Source: Krasilnikovia cinnamomea (GTDB lineage Bacteria > Actinomycetota > Actinomycetes > Mycobacteriales > Micromonosporaceae). From it: DNA of 64,000 bases. How positions within the stretch are numbered: the first letter of the stretch is position 1; the number at the start of each line of letters is the position of its first letter. Positions 16,177-25,711 of this stretch are shown one piece after another. The notes beneath the pieces are model-generated. The model made no database searches. It was not told the origin of the DNA and saw only the letters and a program-made list of their open reading frames with translations. The DNA is taken from assembly GCF_004217545.1 (NCBI RefSeq), contig NZ_SHKY01000001.1, forward strand, positions 1,178,001 to 1,242,000, read 5' to 3'. The position numbers and the translations under genes are program-made.

Positions 16177-19100
16177 CTAGTCGTCGCCCTCCAGATCGCC
16201 CTCGGCCTCCAGATACACCTGCCGCAGCGCGGCCAGCGTGTCCGGATCGGGCTCCGCCCACATGCTGCGTTCGGCCGCCTCCAGCAGGCGTTCCGTGATG
16301 CCGTGCAGCGCCCACGGGTTGGACTCGGTCATGAACTTCTGGTTCTCCGGGTCCAGCACGTACGTGGCGGCGAGCTGCTCGTACATCCAGTCGGCCACCA
16401 CCCCGGCGGTGGCGTCGTAGCCGAACAGGTAGTCCACGGTCGCGGCCAGCTCGAACGCGCCCTTGTACCCGTGGCGGCGCATCGCCGCGATCCAGCGCGG
16501 GTTCACCACCCGGGCGCGGAACACCCGGGCGGTCTCCTCGGTGAGGCTGCGGGTGCGGGCCGCGTCCGGATTCGTCGAATCACCGATGTACGCGGCGGGC
16601 GCCCTGCCGGTCAGCGCCCGCACCGTGGCAATCATCCCGCCGTGGTACTGGAAGTAGTCGTCGGAGTCGGCGATGTCGTGCTCGCGGGTGTCCACGTTCT
16701 TCGCGGCCACCTCGATGCGCCGGTACGCGTTCTCCATGTCCGGGCGGGCGGGCACCCCGTCCAGGTCCCGGCCGTACGCGAAGCCGCCCCACACCGCGTA
16801 CACCTCGGCCAGGTCGGCGTCGCCGCGCCAGTTCCGGCTGTCGATCAACGGCAGGATGCCCGCACCGTACGCGCCGGGGCGCGAGCCGAAGATGCGGGTG
16901 GTGGCACGGCGCCAGTCGCCGTGCGCAGACTCGTCGGCGACCGCGTGGGCCCGTACGTAATTCTGCTCGGCGGGCTCGTCCAGCGCCGCGACCAGCCGGA
17001 CCGCGTCGTCCAACATGGCCACCACGTGCGGGAACGCGTCGCGGAAGAACCCGGAGATGCGCACGGTCACGTCGATGCGGGGGCGGCTAAGCTCGGCCAG
17101 GTCGATCGGTTCGAGGCCGGTGACCCGGCGCGACGCCTGGTCCCACACCGGCCGGACGCCCATCAGCGCCAGGACCTCGGCGATGTCGTCTCCGGCCGTA
17201 CGCATGGCGCTGGTGCCCCAGACCGACAGGCCGACGGAGCGCGGCCAGTCGCCGGTGTCGGCGCGGTAGCGCGCCAGCAGCGAATCGGCCATGGCCTGAC
17301 CGGTCTCCCAGGCCAGGGCGCTGGGGATGGCCTTGGGGTCGACGGAGTAGAAGTTACGGCCGGTCGGCAGCACGTTGACCAGGCCGCGCAGCGGGGAGCC
17401 GCTCGGACCGGCGGGCACGTAGCCGCCGTCGAGGGCGTGCAGCACGTGGTCCAGTTCGTCGGTGGTGCGGGCCAGCCGGGGCACGACCTCGGTGGCGGCG
17501 AACGTGAGGACCGCGGCCACCGTCTCGTCGGTGCGGCCGAGCACCTCGCGGACCGCGGGGTCCACCGCGGCGGGTGACCAGTCAAGCGCCTCCATCGCGT
17601 TGACCAGCTCGCGGGCGGTCGCCTCGACCGCGTCCACGCTGATGCGTCCCGTCCTGGCGCCAACCGCGCCTGCCGCCTCGCTTCCGGCCGTGCCCGCCGC
17701 CTCGCTTCGGGCGTTGCCTTCCGCCTCGCTTCCGGCCGTACCCGCCGCCTCGCTTCGGGCGTTGCCTTCCGCCTCGTTTCCGGCCTTGCCCGCCGCCTCG
17801 GCTCCGGGTGTGCCGGGCTCGGTGAGGCCGAGGGCTTCCCGCAGGCCGGGCAGCGCGGCGACCTGACCCGCCCACATCTGGCGGGCGCGCAGGATCGACA
17901 GCACCAGGTTGATCCGCGCCTCGCCGGTCGGGGCGGCGCCCAGCACGTGCAGGCCGTCGCGGATCTGGGCGTCCTTGACCTCGCACAGCCAGCCGTCGAC
18001 GTGCAGCAGGAAGTCGTCGAACTCCTCGTCGCCGGGCCGGTGCGCCAGCCCGAGGTCGTGATCCATCCGGGCGGCCTGGATCAGGGTCCAGATCTGCGCG
18101 CGGATGGCGGGCAGCTTCGCCGGGTCCAGGGTGGCGATCGTGGCGTGTTCGTCCAGCAGCTGTTCGAGGCGGGCGATGTCGCCGTACGACTCGGCGCGGG
18201 CCATCGGCGGGATCAGGTGGTCGATCAGCGTGGCGTGGGCGCGCCGCTTCGCCTGGGTGCCCTCCCCCGGGTCGTTGACCAGGAACGGGTAGATCAGCGG
18301 CAGGTCACCCAGGGCCGCGTCCGTGCCGTCCGAGGCGGACATGCCGACGTTCTTGCCGGGCAGCCACTCCAGGTTGCCGTGCTTGCCGACGTGCACCACC
18401 GCGTGCGCGCCGAAGTCGTCGGCCAGCCACCGGTACGCGGCCAGATAGTGGTGGCTCGGCGGCAGATCCGGGTCGTGGTAGATGGCGACCGGGTTGGCGC
18501 CGAAGCCGCGCGGCGGCTGCACCATGACCACCACGTTCGCGTCGCGCAGGGCGGCCAGCACGATGTCGTCGCCGTCGACGTACAGCTCGCCGGGGGGCGG
18601 TCCCCAGTGCCGGGTCACCGACTCGCGCAGGTCCTCGGGCAGGGTGGCGAACCAGGCGGCGTAGCGCGCGCCGCTGATCCGTACCGGGTTGCCCCGCAGT
18701 TGCTCCTCGGTCAGCCAGTCCGGGTCCTGGCCGCCCGCGGCGATCAGCGCGTGGATCAGGCCGTCGCCGTCGTAGCCCGGGAACGACCCGGTCTGGTAGC
18801 CGCGATCACGCATGGCCGCCAGCAGCCGGACCGTCGAGGCGGGCGTGTCCAGGCCCACCGCGTTGCCGATCCGCGAGTGCTTCGTCGGGTACGCCGACAG
18901 CATCACCGCGATCCGGCGCTCGGTGGGCGGGATGTGGCGCAGCCGGGCGTGCGCCACCGCGATCCCCGCGACGCGGGCGGCGCGTTCGGGATCGGCGACG
19001 TACACCGACAGGCCGTCCGGGTCGATCTCCTTGAACGAGAACGGCACCGTGATGATCCGCCCGTCGAACTCCGGGATCGCCACCTGCGTCGCCGCGTCCA

Positions 19101-19992
19101 GCGGGGTCAGCCCGTCGTCGCTGTCCTCCCAGGCGGCGCGGCCGCTGGTCAGGCACAACCCCTGCAGGATCGGTACGTCCAACTCGGCCAGCACCCCGAC
19201 GTCCCACGCCTCGTCGTCACCGCCCGCCGAGACGGTCGCGGGCCGGGTGCCGCCGGCGGCCAGCACCGTCACCACCAGCGCGTCCGCGCGGCGCAGCTCG
19301 GCCAGCAGCTCGGGCGGGGCGGTCCGCAGCGACGACGTGAAGATCGGCATGGGCCGCCCGCCCTTGTCCTCGATCGCGCGGCACAGGGCCTCGACGAACG
19401 CGGTGTTTCCCGCCATGTGGTGCGCGCGGTAGTAGAGCACCGCGATCGTCGGCCCGCCGCCGGAGGCCGCATCGCCGGTCACCACGGCTCCCGATGCGTG
19501 AGTCCCCGCCGTCGTAGGTCCCGACACCGTGGCCTCGGACGCCACGGCCGTTTCCCCCGTGCCGGTGGCACGGTCCAGCACGCCCCAGTCCGGGGCCGGC
19601 TCGGCCGGGGCGAAGCCGTGCCCGGTGAGCAGCACCGTGTCGGACAGGAAACTGTGCAGGGCGGCCAGGTTCGCCGGGCCACCGTGCGCGAGGTAGCCGT
19701 GCGCCTCGGCCGCCACCCCCGCGGGCACTGTGGAGAGTTGCATCAGCTCCGCGTCGGGAGCCTGCTCCCCGCCGAGGACGACCACCGGGACGGTTCCGGC
19801 CAGCAGCGCGTCCAAGCCCTCCTCCCAGGCCCGGCGGCCACCGAGAATGCGGACGACCACCAGCTCGACACCCTCGAGCAGGGCGGGCAGCTCGGAGACC
19901 TCCGTACGGGCCGGGTTGGCCAGGCGGTACGCGGCGCCGCTGGCGCGGGCGCTGAGCAGGTCGGTGTCGGACGTCGACAGCAGCAGAAACAC
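16177..19992 (-). CDS. cobN: cobaltochelatase subunit CobN
   Basis: The 1271-residue large subunit of the aerobic ATP-dependent cobaltochelatase, which inserts Co2+ into hydrogenobyrinate a,c-diamide together with CobS and CobT (neither seen here). Family landmarks include HVGKHGNLEWLPGK and the C-terminal NPRWIAAMRRHGYKGAFE region. A linker of about 50 residues (about 730-775) is a 7-residue tandem repeat of the type SEAAGTA/SEAEGNA, encoded by a 21-bp minisatellite. GTG 19992 is preceded by GGGGAGAG; the longer frame to 20169 would run through the riboswitch. The 5' leader holds a cobalamin riboswitch, so B12 should repress it. Confidence 0.95.
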   Translation of the reverse strand: MFLLLSTSDTDLLSARASGAAYRLANPARTEVSELPALLEGVELVVVRILGGRRAWEEGLDALLAGTVPVVVLGGEQAPDAELMQLSTVPAGVAAEAHGYLAHGGPANLAALHSFLSDTVLLTGHGFAPAEPAPDWGVLDRATGTGETAVASEATVSGPTTAGTHASGAVVTGDAASGGGPTIAVLYYRAHHMAGNTAFVEALCRAIEDKGGRPMPIFTSSLRTAPPELLAELRRADALVVTVLAAGGTRPATVSAGGDDEAWDVGVLAELDVPILQGLCLTSGRAAWEDSDDGLTPLDAATQVAIPEFDGRIITVPFSFKEIDPDGLSVYVADPERAARVAGIAVAHARLRHIPPTERRIAVMLSAYPTKHSRIGNAVGLDTPASTVRLLAAMRDRGYQTGSFPGYDGDGLIHALIAAGGQDPDWLTEEQLRGNPVRISGARYAAWFATLPEDLRESVTRHWGPPPGELYVDGDDIVLAALRDANVVVMVQPPRGFGANPVAIYHDPDLPPSHHYLAAYRWLADDFGAHAVVHVGKHGNLEWLPGKNVGMSASDGTDAALGDLPLIYPFLVNDPGEGTQAKRRAHATLIDHLIPPMARAESYGDIARLEQLLDEHATIATLDPAKLPAIRAQIWTLIQAARMDHDLGLAHRPGDEEFDDFLLHVDGWLCEVKDAQIRDGLHVLGAAPTGEARINLVLSILRARQMWAGQVAALPGLREALGLTEPGTPGAEAAGKAGNEAEGNARSEAAGTAGSEAEGNARSEAAGTAGSEAAGAVGARTGRISVDAVEATARELVNAMEALDWSPAAVDPAVREVLGRTDETVAAVLTFAATEVVPRLARTTDELDHVLHALDGGYVPAGPSGSPLRGLVNVLPTGRNFYSVDPKAIPSALAWETGQAMADSLLARYRADTGDWPRSVGLSVWGTSAMRTAGDDIAEVLALMGVRPVWDQASRRVTGLEPIDLAELSRPRIDVTVRISGFFRDAFPHVVAMLDDAVRLVAALDEPAEQNYVRAHAVADESAHGDWRRATTRIFGSRPGAYGAGILPLIDSRNWRGDADLAEVYAVWGGFAYGRDLDGVPARPDMENAYRRIEVAAKNVDTREHDIADSDDYFQYHGGMIATVRALTGRAPAAYIGDSTNPDAARTRSLTEETARVFRARVVNPRWIAAMRRHGYKGAFELAATVDYLFGYDATAGVVADWMYEQLAATYVLDPENQKFMTESNPWALHGITERLLEAAERSMWAEPDPDTLAALRQVYLEAEGDLEGDD
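17672..17817 (-). repeat. 21-bp tandem repeat inside cobN
   Basis: About seven near-identical 21-bp units (core GCCTCGCTTCCGGCCGT or GCCTCGCTTCGGGCGTT on the plus strand) alternate in pairs as a 42-bp higher-order unit. Translated, they give an Ala/Gly/Glu linker in frame. Confidence 0.8.
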
Positions 19993-20027
19993 GGCTCTCC
20001 CCTCGGGGTCCGCGCCCCGGGTCGAAG

Positions 20028-20133
20028 GGTCACGGCGACCGGAGTTCCTGGCTCCCGGGGTAGCTGACCCGGTGACAGTGGCGGGACCGCGCCGGACTCG
20101 CACCGGCTTCCTCCGCGGCGTCGCCGCACGTGG
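20028..20133 (-). promoter_or_regulatory. cobalamin riboswitch upstream of cobN
   Basis: Read on the minus strand, the leader shows GAGGAAGCCGGTGCGAGTCC, then GGTCCCGCCACTGT (the B12 box containing GCCACTG), then GAGCCAGGAACTC. These are in the order and spacing of AdoCbl riboswitches. GGCGAC near the 5' end pairs with GTCGCC at the 3' end as the closing helix. The following GGACCCCGAGGGG hairpin can mask the Shine-Dalgarno of GTG 19992, suggesting translational shut-off when B12 is bound. Confidence 0.92.
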
Positions 20134-20139
20134 ACTCCC

Positions 20140-20169
20140 ACTCTGCGCAAGTGGTGCCGACCACGTCAA
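20140..20169 (-). promoter_or_regulatory. candidate cobN promoter
   Basis: On the minus strand TTGACG (20169-20164) and CAGAGT (20145-20140) are 18 bp apart. They would start RNA near 20133, just ahead of the riboswitch closing helix. Confidence 0.45.
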
Positions 20170-20228
20170 GGCGGCGTGCCGCGTCCGACAACAACGACGG
20201 GTGCGGCGGAACGGTCGCCGCCCGCCCG

Positions 20229-20234
20229 TAGTAT
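20229..20234 (+). promoter_or_regulatory. -10 box of a leaderless promoter (cobG)
   Basis: TAGTAT ends 7 nt before GTG 20242. It would initiate at the start codon and bypass any riboswitch control. Confidence 0.5.
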
Positions 20235-20241
20235 CCGGGCC

Positions 20242-21666
20242 GTGTCCTCCCCACGTCGCGTCAGCGTCGACGCCTGCCCCGGAGCGCTACGGCTGCACGC
20301 CGCGGCCGACGGGCCGCTGGCGCGGGTCCGCCTGCCCGGCGGGCGGCTCACCGGCGCCCAGGTGCGGGTGCTGCGCGAGCTGGCGGACGAGTGGGGCGAC
20401 GGGCACGTCGAGCTGACGTCCCGGGGCAACGTGCAGCTGCGTGCCCTCACCGCCGCCCCGGCCGGGCGGCTGGCCGGGCGGCTCGCGGATGCGGGCCTGC
20501 TGCCCTCACCCACCCACGAGCTGGTACGCAACATCGCCGCGTCCCCCCTTCCCGGCGGTGCCCTGGACGTGGCACCGCTGGTCGGCGCGTTGGACCGGGC
20601 ACTGTGCGCGGACCCCGCCCTCGCCGGGCTGCCGGGGCGGTTCCTGTTCGCCCTCGACAGCGGGCGCGGTGACGTGGCGTTCGCGGCGGACGTGGCGGCG
20701 TACCCGCTCGGTGACGCGGTCGCGATCCTCTTCGCGGGTGTCGACGCCGGGCTGCGGGTGCCCCCTGGACAGGTGGTTCCCGCGCTGCTGACCGCCGCGC
20801 ACGCCTTCCTGTCCGAACGCGAGGCACCACGGCCCACGGTCCCACCCACGCCACCCGCTGCCGCACCGCCCCGTGCCGCGCCGTCACCGGCCGCACCGCC
20901 CGCGGCCCCGCCGTTGCTGGCCGACACGGCACCGGCGGAGACCTCCGAGATCTTGGAGGCTCCTGGCCCCCAGGAGGGCCACCGGCCGCCAAGATCTGGC
21001 GATGGGACCGCGAGTGCGCCGGGGGTGGGTGGTGCGTGGCGGGTGCGGGAGTTGGTGGACGGGCCCGGCCGGCTGGCGGCGCGTGTCGCGGCTACGACCG
21101 GGGTGCGACTGGCCGAGCCGGTTGCCCTGGAACGGCCCGGGATGGTGCCGCCGGTCGGGCTGGTCGCCGGGCCCGGCGGGCTGGTCAGTGTCGGGGCGGT
21201 GGTGCCGCTCGGGCGGTGGAGCGCCGTACAGATGAAGGTCTTGGAACGGGCCGCGACGCTGGTGGTGACGCCGTGGCGCGGGGTGGTCGTGCCCGGACTG
21301 GGGCCCGCGGAAGCCGGGTCGTGGTCGCGAGCGCTGGCCGGGGTCGGCCTGGAGGTCGCGCAAGGGTCCCGGTGGGCCGGGGTGACCACCTGCGCCGGGT
21401 TGCCGGGGTGCGCGAAGTCGCTGGCCGACGTGCGCGCCGACGCCACCCGGGCCGTACGCGGGACAGAGCCGGGTGCGGGCCCGGCGGCCCGCGGATGCCT
21501 GCCGGTGCACTGGGTGGGCTGCGCGCGGGGCTGCGGCAGCCCGGCCGGGCCACATGTACGGGTCGAGGCGACCGGCCGGGACTACGAGGTGCGCTCCCCC
21601 GCCGGGTCGGGCCGGGCGAGCGCGGACGGGGTGGCCGATCTGGTCGCCACCGCGAGGAGGAACTGA
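20242..21666 (+). CDS. cobG: precorrin-3B synthase
   Basis: A 474-residue iron-sulfur oxygenase that hydroxylates C20 of precorrin-3A and forms the gamma-lactone in the aerobic B12 route. It has two nitrite/sulfite-reductase ferredoxin-like half domains ([15 protein letters not shown] near residue 55). The C-terminal Fe-S region has cysteines in [12 protein letters not shown] and [13 protein letters not shown] Pro/Ala-rich linker (about 193-256) separates the halves and contains a DNA palindrome. GTG 20242 follows TAGTAT by 7 nt. Its stop overlaps the cobH start by one base. Confidence 0.93.
   Translation: MSSPRRVSVDACPGALRLHAAADGPLARVRLPGGRLTGAQVRVLRELADEWGDGHVELTSRGNVQLRALTAAPAGRLAGRLADAGLLPSPTHELVRNIAASPLPGGALDVAPLVGALDRALCADPALAGLPGRFLFALDSGRGDVAFAADVAAYPLGDAVAILFAGVDAGLRVPPGQVVPALLTAAHAFLSEREAPRPTVPPTPPAAAPPRAAPSPAAPPAAPPLLADTAPAETSEILEAPGPQEGHRPPRSGDGTASAPGVGGAWRVRELVDGPGRLAARVAATTGVRLAEPVALERPGMVPPVGLVAGPGGLVSVGAVVPLGRWSAVQMKVLERAATLVVTPWRGVVVPGLGPAEAGSWSRALAGVGLEVAQGSRWAGVTTCAGLPGCAKSLADVRADATRAVRGTEPGAGPAARGCLPVHWVGCARGCGSPAGPHVRVEATGRDYEVRSPAGSGRASADGVADLVATARRN
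20948..20997. repeat. compound palindrome inside the cobG linker
   Basis: An outer pair AGATCTTGG (20948-20956) and CCAAGATCT (20989-20997) encloses an inner pair CTCCTGG (20960-20966) and CCAGGAG (20970-20976). It is a 50-bp nested inverted repeat, in frame, within the low-complexity linker. Confidence 0.75.
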
Positions 21667-22283
21667 TGGAGTACGTACGCGACGGGGCGGAGATCTACCG
21701 CCGGTCGTTCGCCACGATCCGGGCCGAGGCCGACCTGTCCCGGCTGCCCGAGGACGTGGCCCGGGTCGCCGTCCGCATGATCCACGCTTGCGGGATGGTC
21801 GACCTGGTGGACGACATCCGGCACAGCCCCGGGGTGGTCACCGCGGCCCGCAAGGCGCTGCGCGACGGCGCCCCGATCCTGTGCGACGCCGAGATGGTGG
21901 CGTCCGGGGTGACCCGGCGGCGGCTGCCCGCGGACAACGAGGTGATCTGCACGCTGCGCGACCCGGCGGTGCCCGGCCTGGCCGCCGAGCTCGGCAACAC
22001 CCGCAGCGCGGCGGCGCTGGACCTGTGGGGCGACCGGCTGGACGGTGCCGTGGTGGCGATCGGCAACGCGCCGACCGCGCTGTTCCGGCTGCTGGAGCTG
22101 ATCGCGGCGGGGGCGCCCCGCCCGGCGGCGGTGCTCGGCATCCCGGTCGGCTTCATCGGCGCGGCCGAGTCGAAGGAGGCGCTGGCCGCCTCCGAACTGG
22201 AGTATCTGATCGTACGCGGGCGGCGCGGCGGCAGCGCGATCACGGCGGCGGCCGTCAACGCCCTGGCATCGGAGGACGAGTGA
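21666..22283 (+). CDS. cobH: precorrin-8X methylmutase
   Basis: A 205-residue enzyme that moves the C11 methyl group to C12, giving hydrogenobyrinate. The catalytic-His region ([16 protein letters not shown]) and the [14 protein letters not shown] and [14 protein letters not shown] motifs are present, and length is typical. ATG 21666 overlaps the cobG stop by one base, and its own stop overlaps the cobIJ start by three bases, so the three genes are translationally coupled. Confidence 0.94.
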   Translation: MEYVRDGAEIYRRSFATIRAEADLSRLPEDVARVAVRMIHACGMVDLVDDIRHSPGVVTAARKALRDGAPILCDAEMVASGVTRRRLPADNEVICTLRDPAVPGLAAELGNTRSAAALDLWGDRLDGAVVAIGNAPTALFRLLELIAAGAPRPAAVLGIPVGFIGAAESKEALAASELEYLIVRGRRGGSAITAAAVNALASEDE

Positions 22284-23920
22284 GCGGGCGGCTGTACGGA
22301 GTGGGCGTCGGGCCCGGCGATCCGGAGCTGATCACGGTGAAGGCGGCGCGGCTGATCGGGGCGGCCGACGTGGTGGCGTACCACGCGGCCCGGCACGGGC
22401 GCAGCAACGCCCGCGCGATCGCCGCGCGGTACCTGCGGTCCGAGCAGGTCGAGGAGCCGCTGATCTACCCGGTCACCACGGAGACCACAGACCACCCGGG
22501 CGGGTACCAGGGTGCCATCGACGAGTTCTACGCGGACGCGGCCCGGCGGCTGGCCGCCCACCTGGACGCGGGCCGGGACGTGGTGGTGCTGGCCGAGGGG
22601 GATCCGTTCTTCTTCGGCTCGTACATGCACATGCACAAGCGGCTGGCGCACCGGTACCCCACCGAGGTGGTGCCCGGGGTGACCTCGGTGAGCGCGGCCT
22701 CGGCCGCCCTCGGCCGTCCCCTCGTGGAACGCGACGAGGTGCTCACGGTGCTGCCCGGCACGCTGGCCCCCGACGATCTGGCGACCCGTCTGGCGGATGC
22801 CGGACCCGCCGCGATCATGAAGCTGGGCCGCACCTTCACGGGCGTGCGGGAGGCGCTGGAGAAGGCGGGCCGCCTCGACGACGCGTGGTACGTGGAGCGG
22901 GCCACCACGGACCGGCAGCGGACGGAGCCACTGGCCGAAGTCGATCCGGCCACCGTGCCGTACTTTTCACTGGCCCTGCTGCCCAGCCCGGCAGCCGTCC
23001 CGGCAGCCGTCCCGGTCGCGCCGGAACCTGCGGCGCTGGGCAGCCGGGTAGCGCTGGACGGTTCGGAGGGCTCGGTCGGGCTGGACGGTTCCGTCGCGCG
23101 AGACGGCTCGGTCGGGCTGGACGGGGTCGGTTCGGTGACAGCGGGCCCGGCTGCTTCGGTGGCGGCGGATGGGGCCGGCTCGGTGACCGTGGTCGGGTTG
23201 GGGCCGGGCGGGCGTGACTGGCTTACTCCGCAGGCCCAGGCGGCGCTCGCGGCGGCCGACGATCTGATCGGGTACGGCCCGTACCTCGACCGGGTCGCGC
23301 CGAACCCGCGGCAGCGCCGGCATCCCTCCGACAACCGGGTCGAGGCGGAGCGGGCGGCGTTCGCGCTGGACCTGGCGAAGCGGGGGCGCCGGGTGGCCGT
23401 GGTGTCCTCGGGTGACCCGGGCGTGTTCGCGATGGCGGCCGCCGTCCTGGAGGTGAGCGAGGATCCGCAGTGGAAGGACGTACCGGTGCGGGTGGTGCCC
23501 GGCCTGACCGCCGCGCAGGCGGTGGCGAGCCGGGTGGGCGCGCCGCTGGGGCACGACTTCTGCATCGTGTCGCTGTCCGACCGGCTCAAGCCGTGGCGGG
23601 TCATCGCCGACCGGCTCACCGCGGCGGCCGGCGCCGACCTGGTGATCGCCCTGTACAACCCGGCGTCGAACAGCCGCCGCGAGCAGCTGGTCCGGGCCCG
23701 GGAGCTGCTGCTGGCGTACCGGGCTCCGCAGACGCCCGTGGTGGTGGGCCGCGACGTGGGTGGCCCGTCCGAGACGGTACGGGTGACCACGCTGGCCGAG
23801 CTGGATCCGGCCACGATCGACATGCGCTGCCTGCTCATCGTGGGGTCGTCGCAGACCCGCGCGTCCACCCGCCCCGATGGCACGGCCCTGGTCTTCACTC
23901 CCCGCCACTACCCGACCTGA
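22280..23920 (+). CDS. cobIJ: fused precorrin-2 C20-/precorrin-3B C17-methyltransferase
   Basis: A 546-residue fusion. The N-terminal CobI domain ([17 protein letters not shown], about residues 4-232) methylates precorrin-2 at C20. The C-terminal CobJ domain ([18 protein letters not shown], about 303-545) methylates precorrin-3B at C17 with ring contraction. Both have the glycine-rich SAM loop and GDP motif ([19 protein letters not shown]). The linker is an Ala/Pro stretch followed by imperfect repeats of LDGS-x-GSVGLDG. GTG 22280 sits in a GTGA overlap with cobH. Confidence 0.94.
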   Translation: MSGRLYGVGVGPGDPELITVKAARLIGAADVVAYHAARHGRSNARAIAARYLRSEQVEEPLIYPVTTETTDHPGGYQGAIDEFYADAARRLAAHLDAGRDVVVLAEGDPFFFGSYMHMHKRLAHRYPTEVVPGVTSVSAASAALGRPLVERDEVLTVLPGTLAPDDLATRLADAGPAAIMKLGRTFTGVREALEKAGRLDDAWYVERATTDRQRTEPLAEVDPATVPYFSLALLPSPAAVPAAVPVAPEPAALGSRVALDGSEGSVGLDGSVARDGSVGLDGVGSVTAGPAASVAADGAGSVTVVGLGPGGRDWLTPQAQAALAAADDLIGYGPYLDRVAPNPRQRRHPSDNRVEAERAAFALDLAKRGRRVAVVSSGDPGVFAMAAAVLEVSEDPQWKDVPVRVVPGLTAAQAVASRVGAPLGHDFCIVSLSDRLKPWRVIADRLTAAAGADLVIALYNPASNSRREQLVRARELLLAYRAPQTPVVVGRDVGGPSETVRVTTLAELDPATIDMRCLLIVGSSQTRASTRPDGTALVFTPRHYPT

Positions 23921-23960
23921 TTCCGGCTCCGCCTGCGTGCGGCCCGTCCCTTCGTTGAAG

Positions 23961-23987
23961 ACTTCCGGTCAGCTCCTGACCGGAAGT
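23961..23987. terminator. terminator after cobIJ
   Basis: Perfect 12-bp arms ACTTCCGGTCAG (23961-23972) and CTGACCGGAAGT (23976-23987) with a 3-nt loop. They stand between convergent cobIJ and cobK. Confidence 0.75.
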
Positions 23988-24020
23988 GCTCAAGATCGGG
24001 GTGGCGGTGCGCGGCGACGG

Positions 24021-24980
24021 TCAGTTCGCGACGCGGGCGGTCAGCCAGGCGAGCGCCGCGGGGATCGTCGCGACGGTCTCCGTCGCGACGACGGGGTTCG
24101 TGCTGGTCGGCCCGCTGGGTAACGGCGGCCCGTGACCGGGGGGCGGTGGGCGGTCGATCATCACGACCGGGATGCCGCGTTCGCGGGCGGCGTCCAGTTT
24201 GGGTGCCGGTCCGCCGCTGTCCTTGGTGACCAGCACGTCGATCCGGTACCTGTCGAGCAGGGCCCGCTCACCCTCCACGGTGAACGGCCCCCGGTCCAGC
24301 ACGACCTCCAGCCGGGGCGGGACAGGCGGCCGGGGTGGTTCCACCGACCGGGACAGGAACCAGCGCCCGCCGACTCCGGCGAACGCGGCGATGCTCTGCC
24401 GCCCGGTGGTGAGGAACACCCGCTGACCCAGGGCGGGCACCAGTTCGGCGGCGGCGGCCAGGGACGGCACCCGGTGCCAGTCGTCGCCGGGACGCGCCAC
24501 GAATCCCGGACGGCGCAACACGAGCAGCGGCACCCCGGCCCGGGCGGCCGCGACCGTGGCGTGCGCCGACATGGTCGCCGCGAACGGATGCGTGGCGTCG
24601 ACCACCGCACCGATCCGTTCGGACCTCAGGTAGGAGGTCAGCCCGTCGACGCCGCCGAACCCGCCGACGCGCAGCTCACCGGCTGGCAGCAGGGGCGCGC
24701 TGGTGCGCCCGGCCAGGGAGCTGGTGACGTGCAGTCCGGCCACGCCCGCGCAGGCGGCGGCCAGCGCGCGCCCCTCCGAGGTCCCCCCGAGAATCAACAC
24801 CCGCAGCCCGGCGCCGAACAGCCCGCCGTCAGCGTCGGAGCCACCTCCAGAGTCATGGCGCCCAGCAAGGCCAGAGTCGCCTCCGGGGCCGTCACGCCCG
24901 GCAACGTCGGGGTCACCTCCGGGGCCGTCATGCCCGGCAACGTCGGGATCGCCCGCGTCAGGCCGGCTCAGGTCCGGCAT
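24021..24980 (-). CDS. cobK: precorrin-6A reductase
   Basis: The NADPH-dependent reductase making precorrin-6B. The core domain begins at VLILGGTSEGRALAAA and has VVDATHPFAATMSAHA and VTKDSGGPAPKLDAARERGIPVVMI, all typical of CobK/CbiJ. From ATG 24980 the protein has 319 residues, with a 60-residue Gly/Asp-rich repeat (DPDVAGHDGPGG-type units) before the core. An alternative GTG at 24800 would give a normal 260-residue protein without the tail. ATG 24980 overlaps the cobM stop by 13 bases, which favours coupling, but the start is uncertain. Confidence 0.88.
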   Translation of the reverse strand: MPDLSRPDAGDPDVAGHDGPGGDPDVAGRDGPGGDSGLAGRHDSGGGSDADGGLFGAGLRVLILGGTSEGRALAAACAGVAGLHVTSSLAGRTSAPLLPAGELRVGGFGGVDGLTSYLRSERIGAVVDATHPFAATMSAHATVAAARAGVPLLVLRRPGFVARPGDDWHRVPSLAAAAELVPALGQRVFLTTGRQSIAAFAGVGGRWFLSRSVEPPRPPVPPRLEVVLDRGPFTVEGERALLDRYRIDVLVTKDSGGPAPKLDAARERGIPVVMIDRPPPPGHGPPLPSGPTSTNPVVATETVATIPAALAWLTARVAN

Positions 24981-25711
24981 CGGTCCGCGGAGTACAGGTG
25001 GCTGTCCGGGAACTGGGACGCGGTCAGCGCCGCACCCACCACGATCACCGCGGTCCGCCGGATGCCCGCCTCGGCCACCCGCCCGGCGATGTCCGCGAGG
25101 GTCCCCCGGACGATCAGCTCGTCCGGGCGGCTGGCCCGGGCCACGACCGCGACCGGACAGTCCGCGCCGTAGCTGCCGGTCAGCTCCGCGACCACCGCGT
25201 CGATGCGCTGCACGGCCAGGTGCAGCACCATCGTGGCGCGGCTGGCGCCCAGCGTGGTCAGATCCTCGCCGGGCGGCATCGCCGTGGCCCGTTCGGCGGT
25301 ACGGGTGAGGATGACCGTCTGCGCGACCTCGGGGACCGTGAACTCGCGCCCGAGCGACGCGGCGGCCGCCGCGAACGCGGGCACCCCGGGCGTCACGTCG
25401 TAGGGCACCCCGGCCGCGTCGAGGCGGCGCATCTGCTCGGCCACCGCGCTGAACACCGACGGGTCGCCGGAGTGCAGCCGCGCCACGTCGTGCCCGTCGG
25501 CGTGCGCGGCGACCATCAGCGCCACGATCTCGTCGAGGCTCAGCCGCGCGGTGTCGACCAGTTCCGCCCCGGGCGGGCACGACGCCAGCAGTTCGGCGGG
25601 GACGAGGCTGCCCGCGTACAGGCAGACGGGTGCGGCGGCGATGAGCCGCTGCCCCCGTACGGTGATGAGGTCCGCGGCGCCGGGGCCGGCGCCGATGAAG
25701 TGCACCGTCAC
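24968..25711 (-). CDS. cobM: precorrin-4 C11-methyltransferase
   Basis: A 247-residue SAM-dependent enzyme converting precorrin-4 to precorrin-5. Corrin-methylase signatures are VHFIGAGPGAADLITVRG at the N-terminus, ARLHSGDPSVFSA and YDVTPGVPAFAAAAA. GTG 25711 forms a GTGA overlap with the cobL stop, so cobL-cobM-cobK is one minus-strand operon. Confidence 0.94.
   Translation of the reverse strand: MTVHFIGAGPGAADLITVRGQRLIAAAPVCLYAGSLVPAELLASCPPGAELVDTARLSLDEIVALMVAAHADGHDVARLHSGDPSVFSAVAEQMRRLDAAGVPYDVTPGVPAFAAAAASLGREFTVPEVAQTVILTRTAERATAMPPGEDLTTLGASRATMVLHLAVQRIDAVVAELTGSYGADCPVAVVARASRPDELIVRGTLADIAGRVAEAGIRRTAVIVVGAALTASQFPDSHLYSADRCRT

Noticed and set aside
20176..20241. An upstream extension of cobG from 20176
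   Set aside because: It would pass through the TAGTAT promoter box and the divergent cobN promoter, and the added residues do not resemble CobG.
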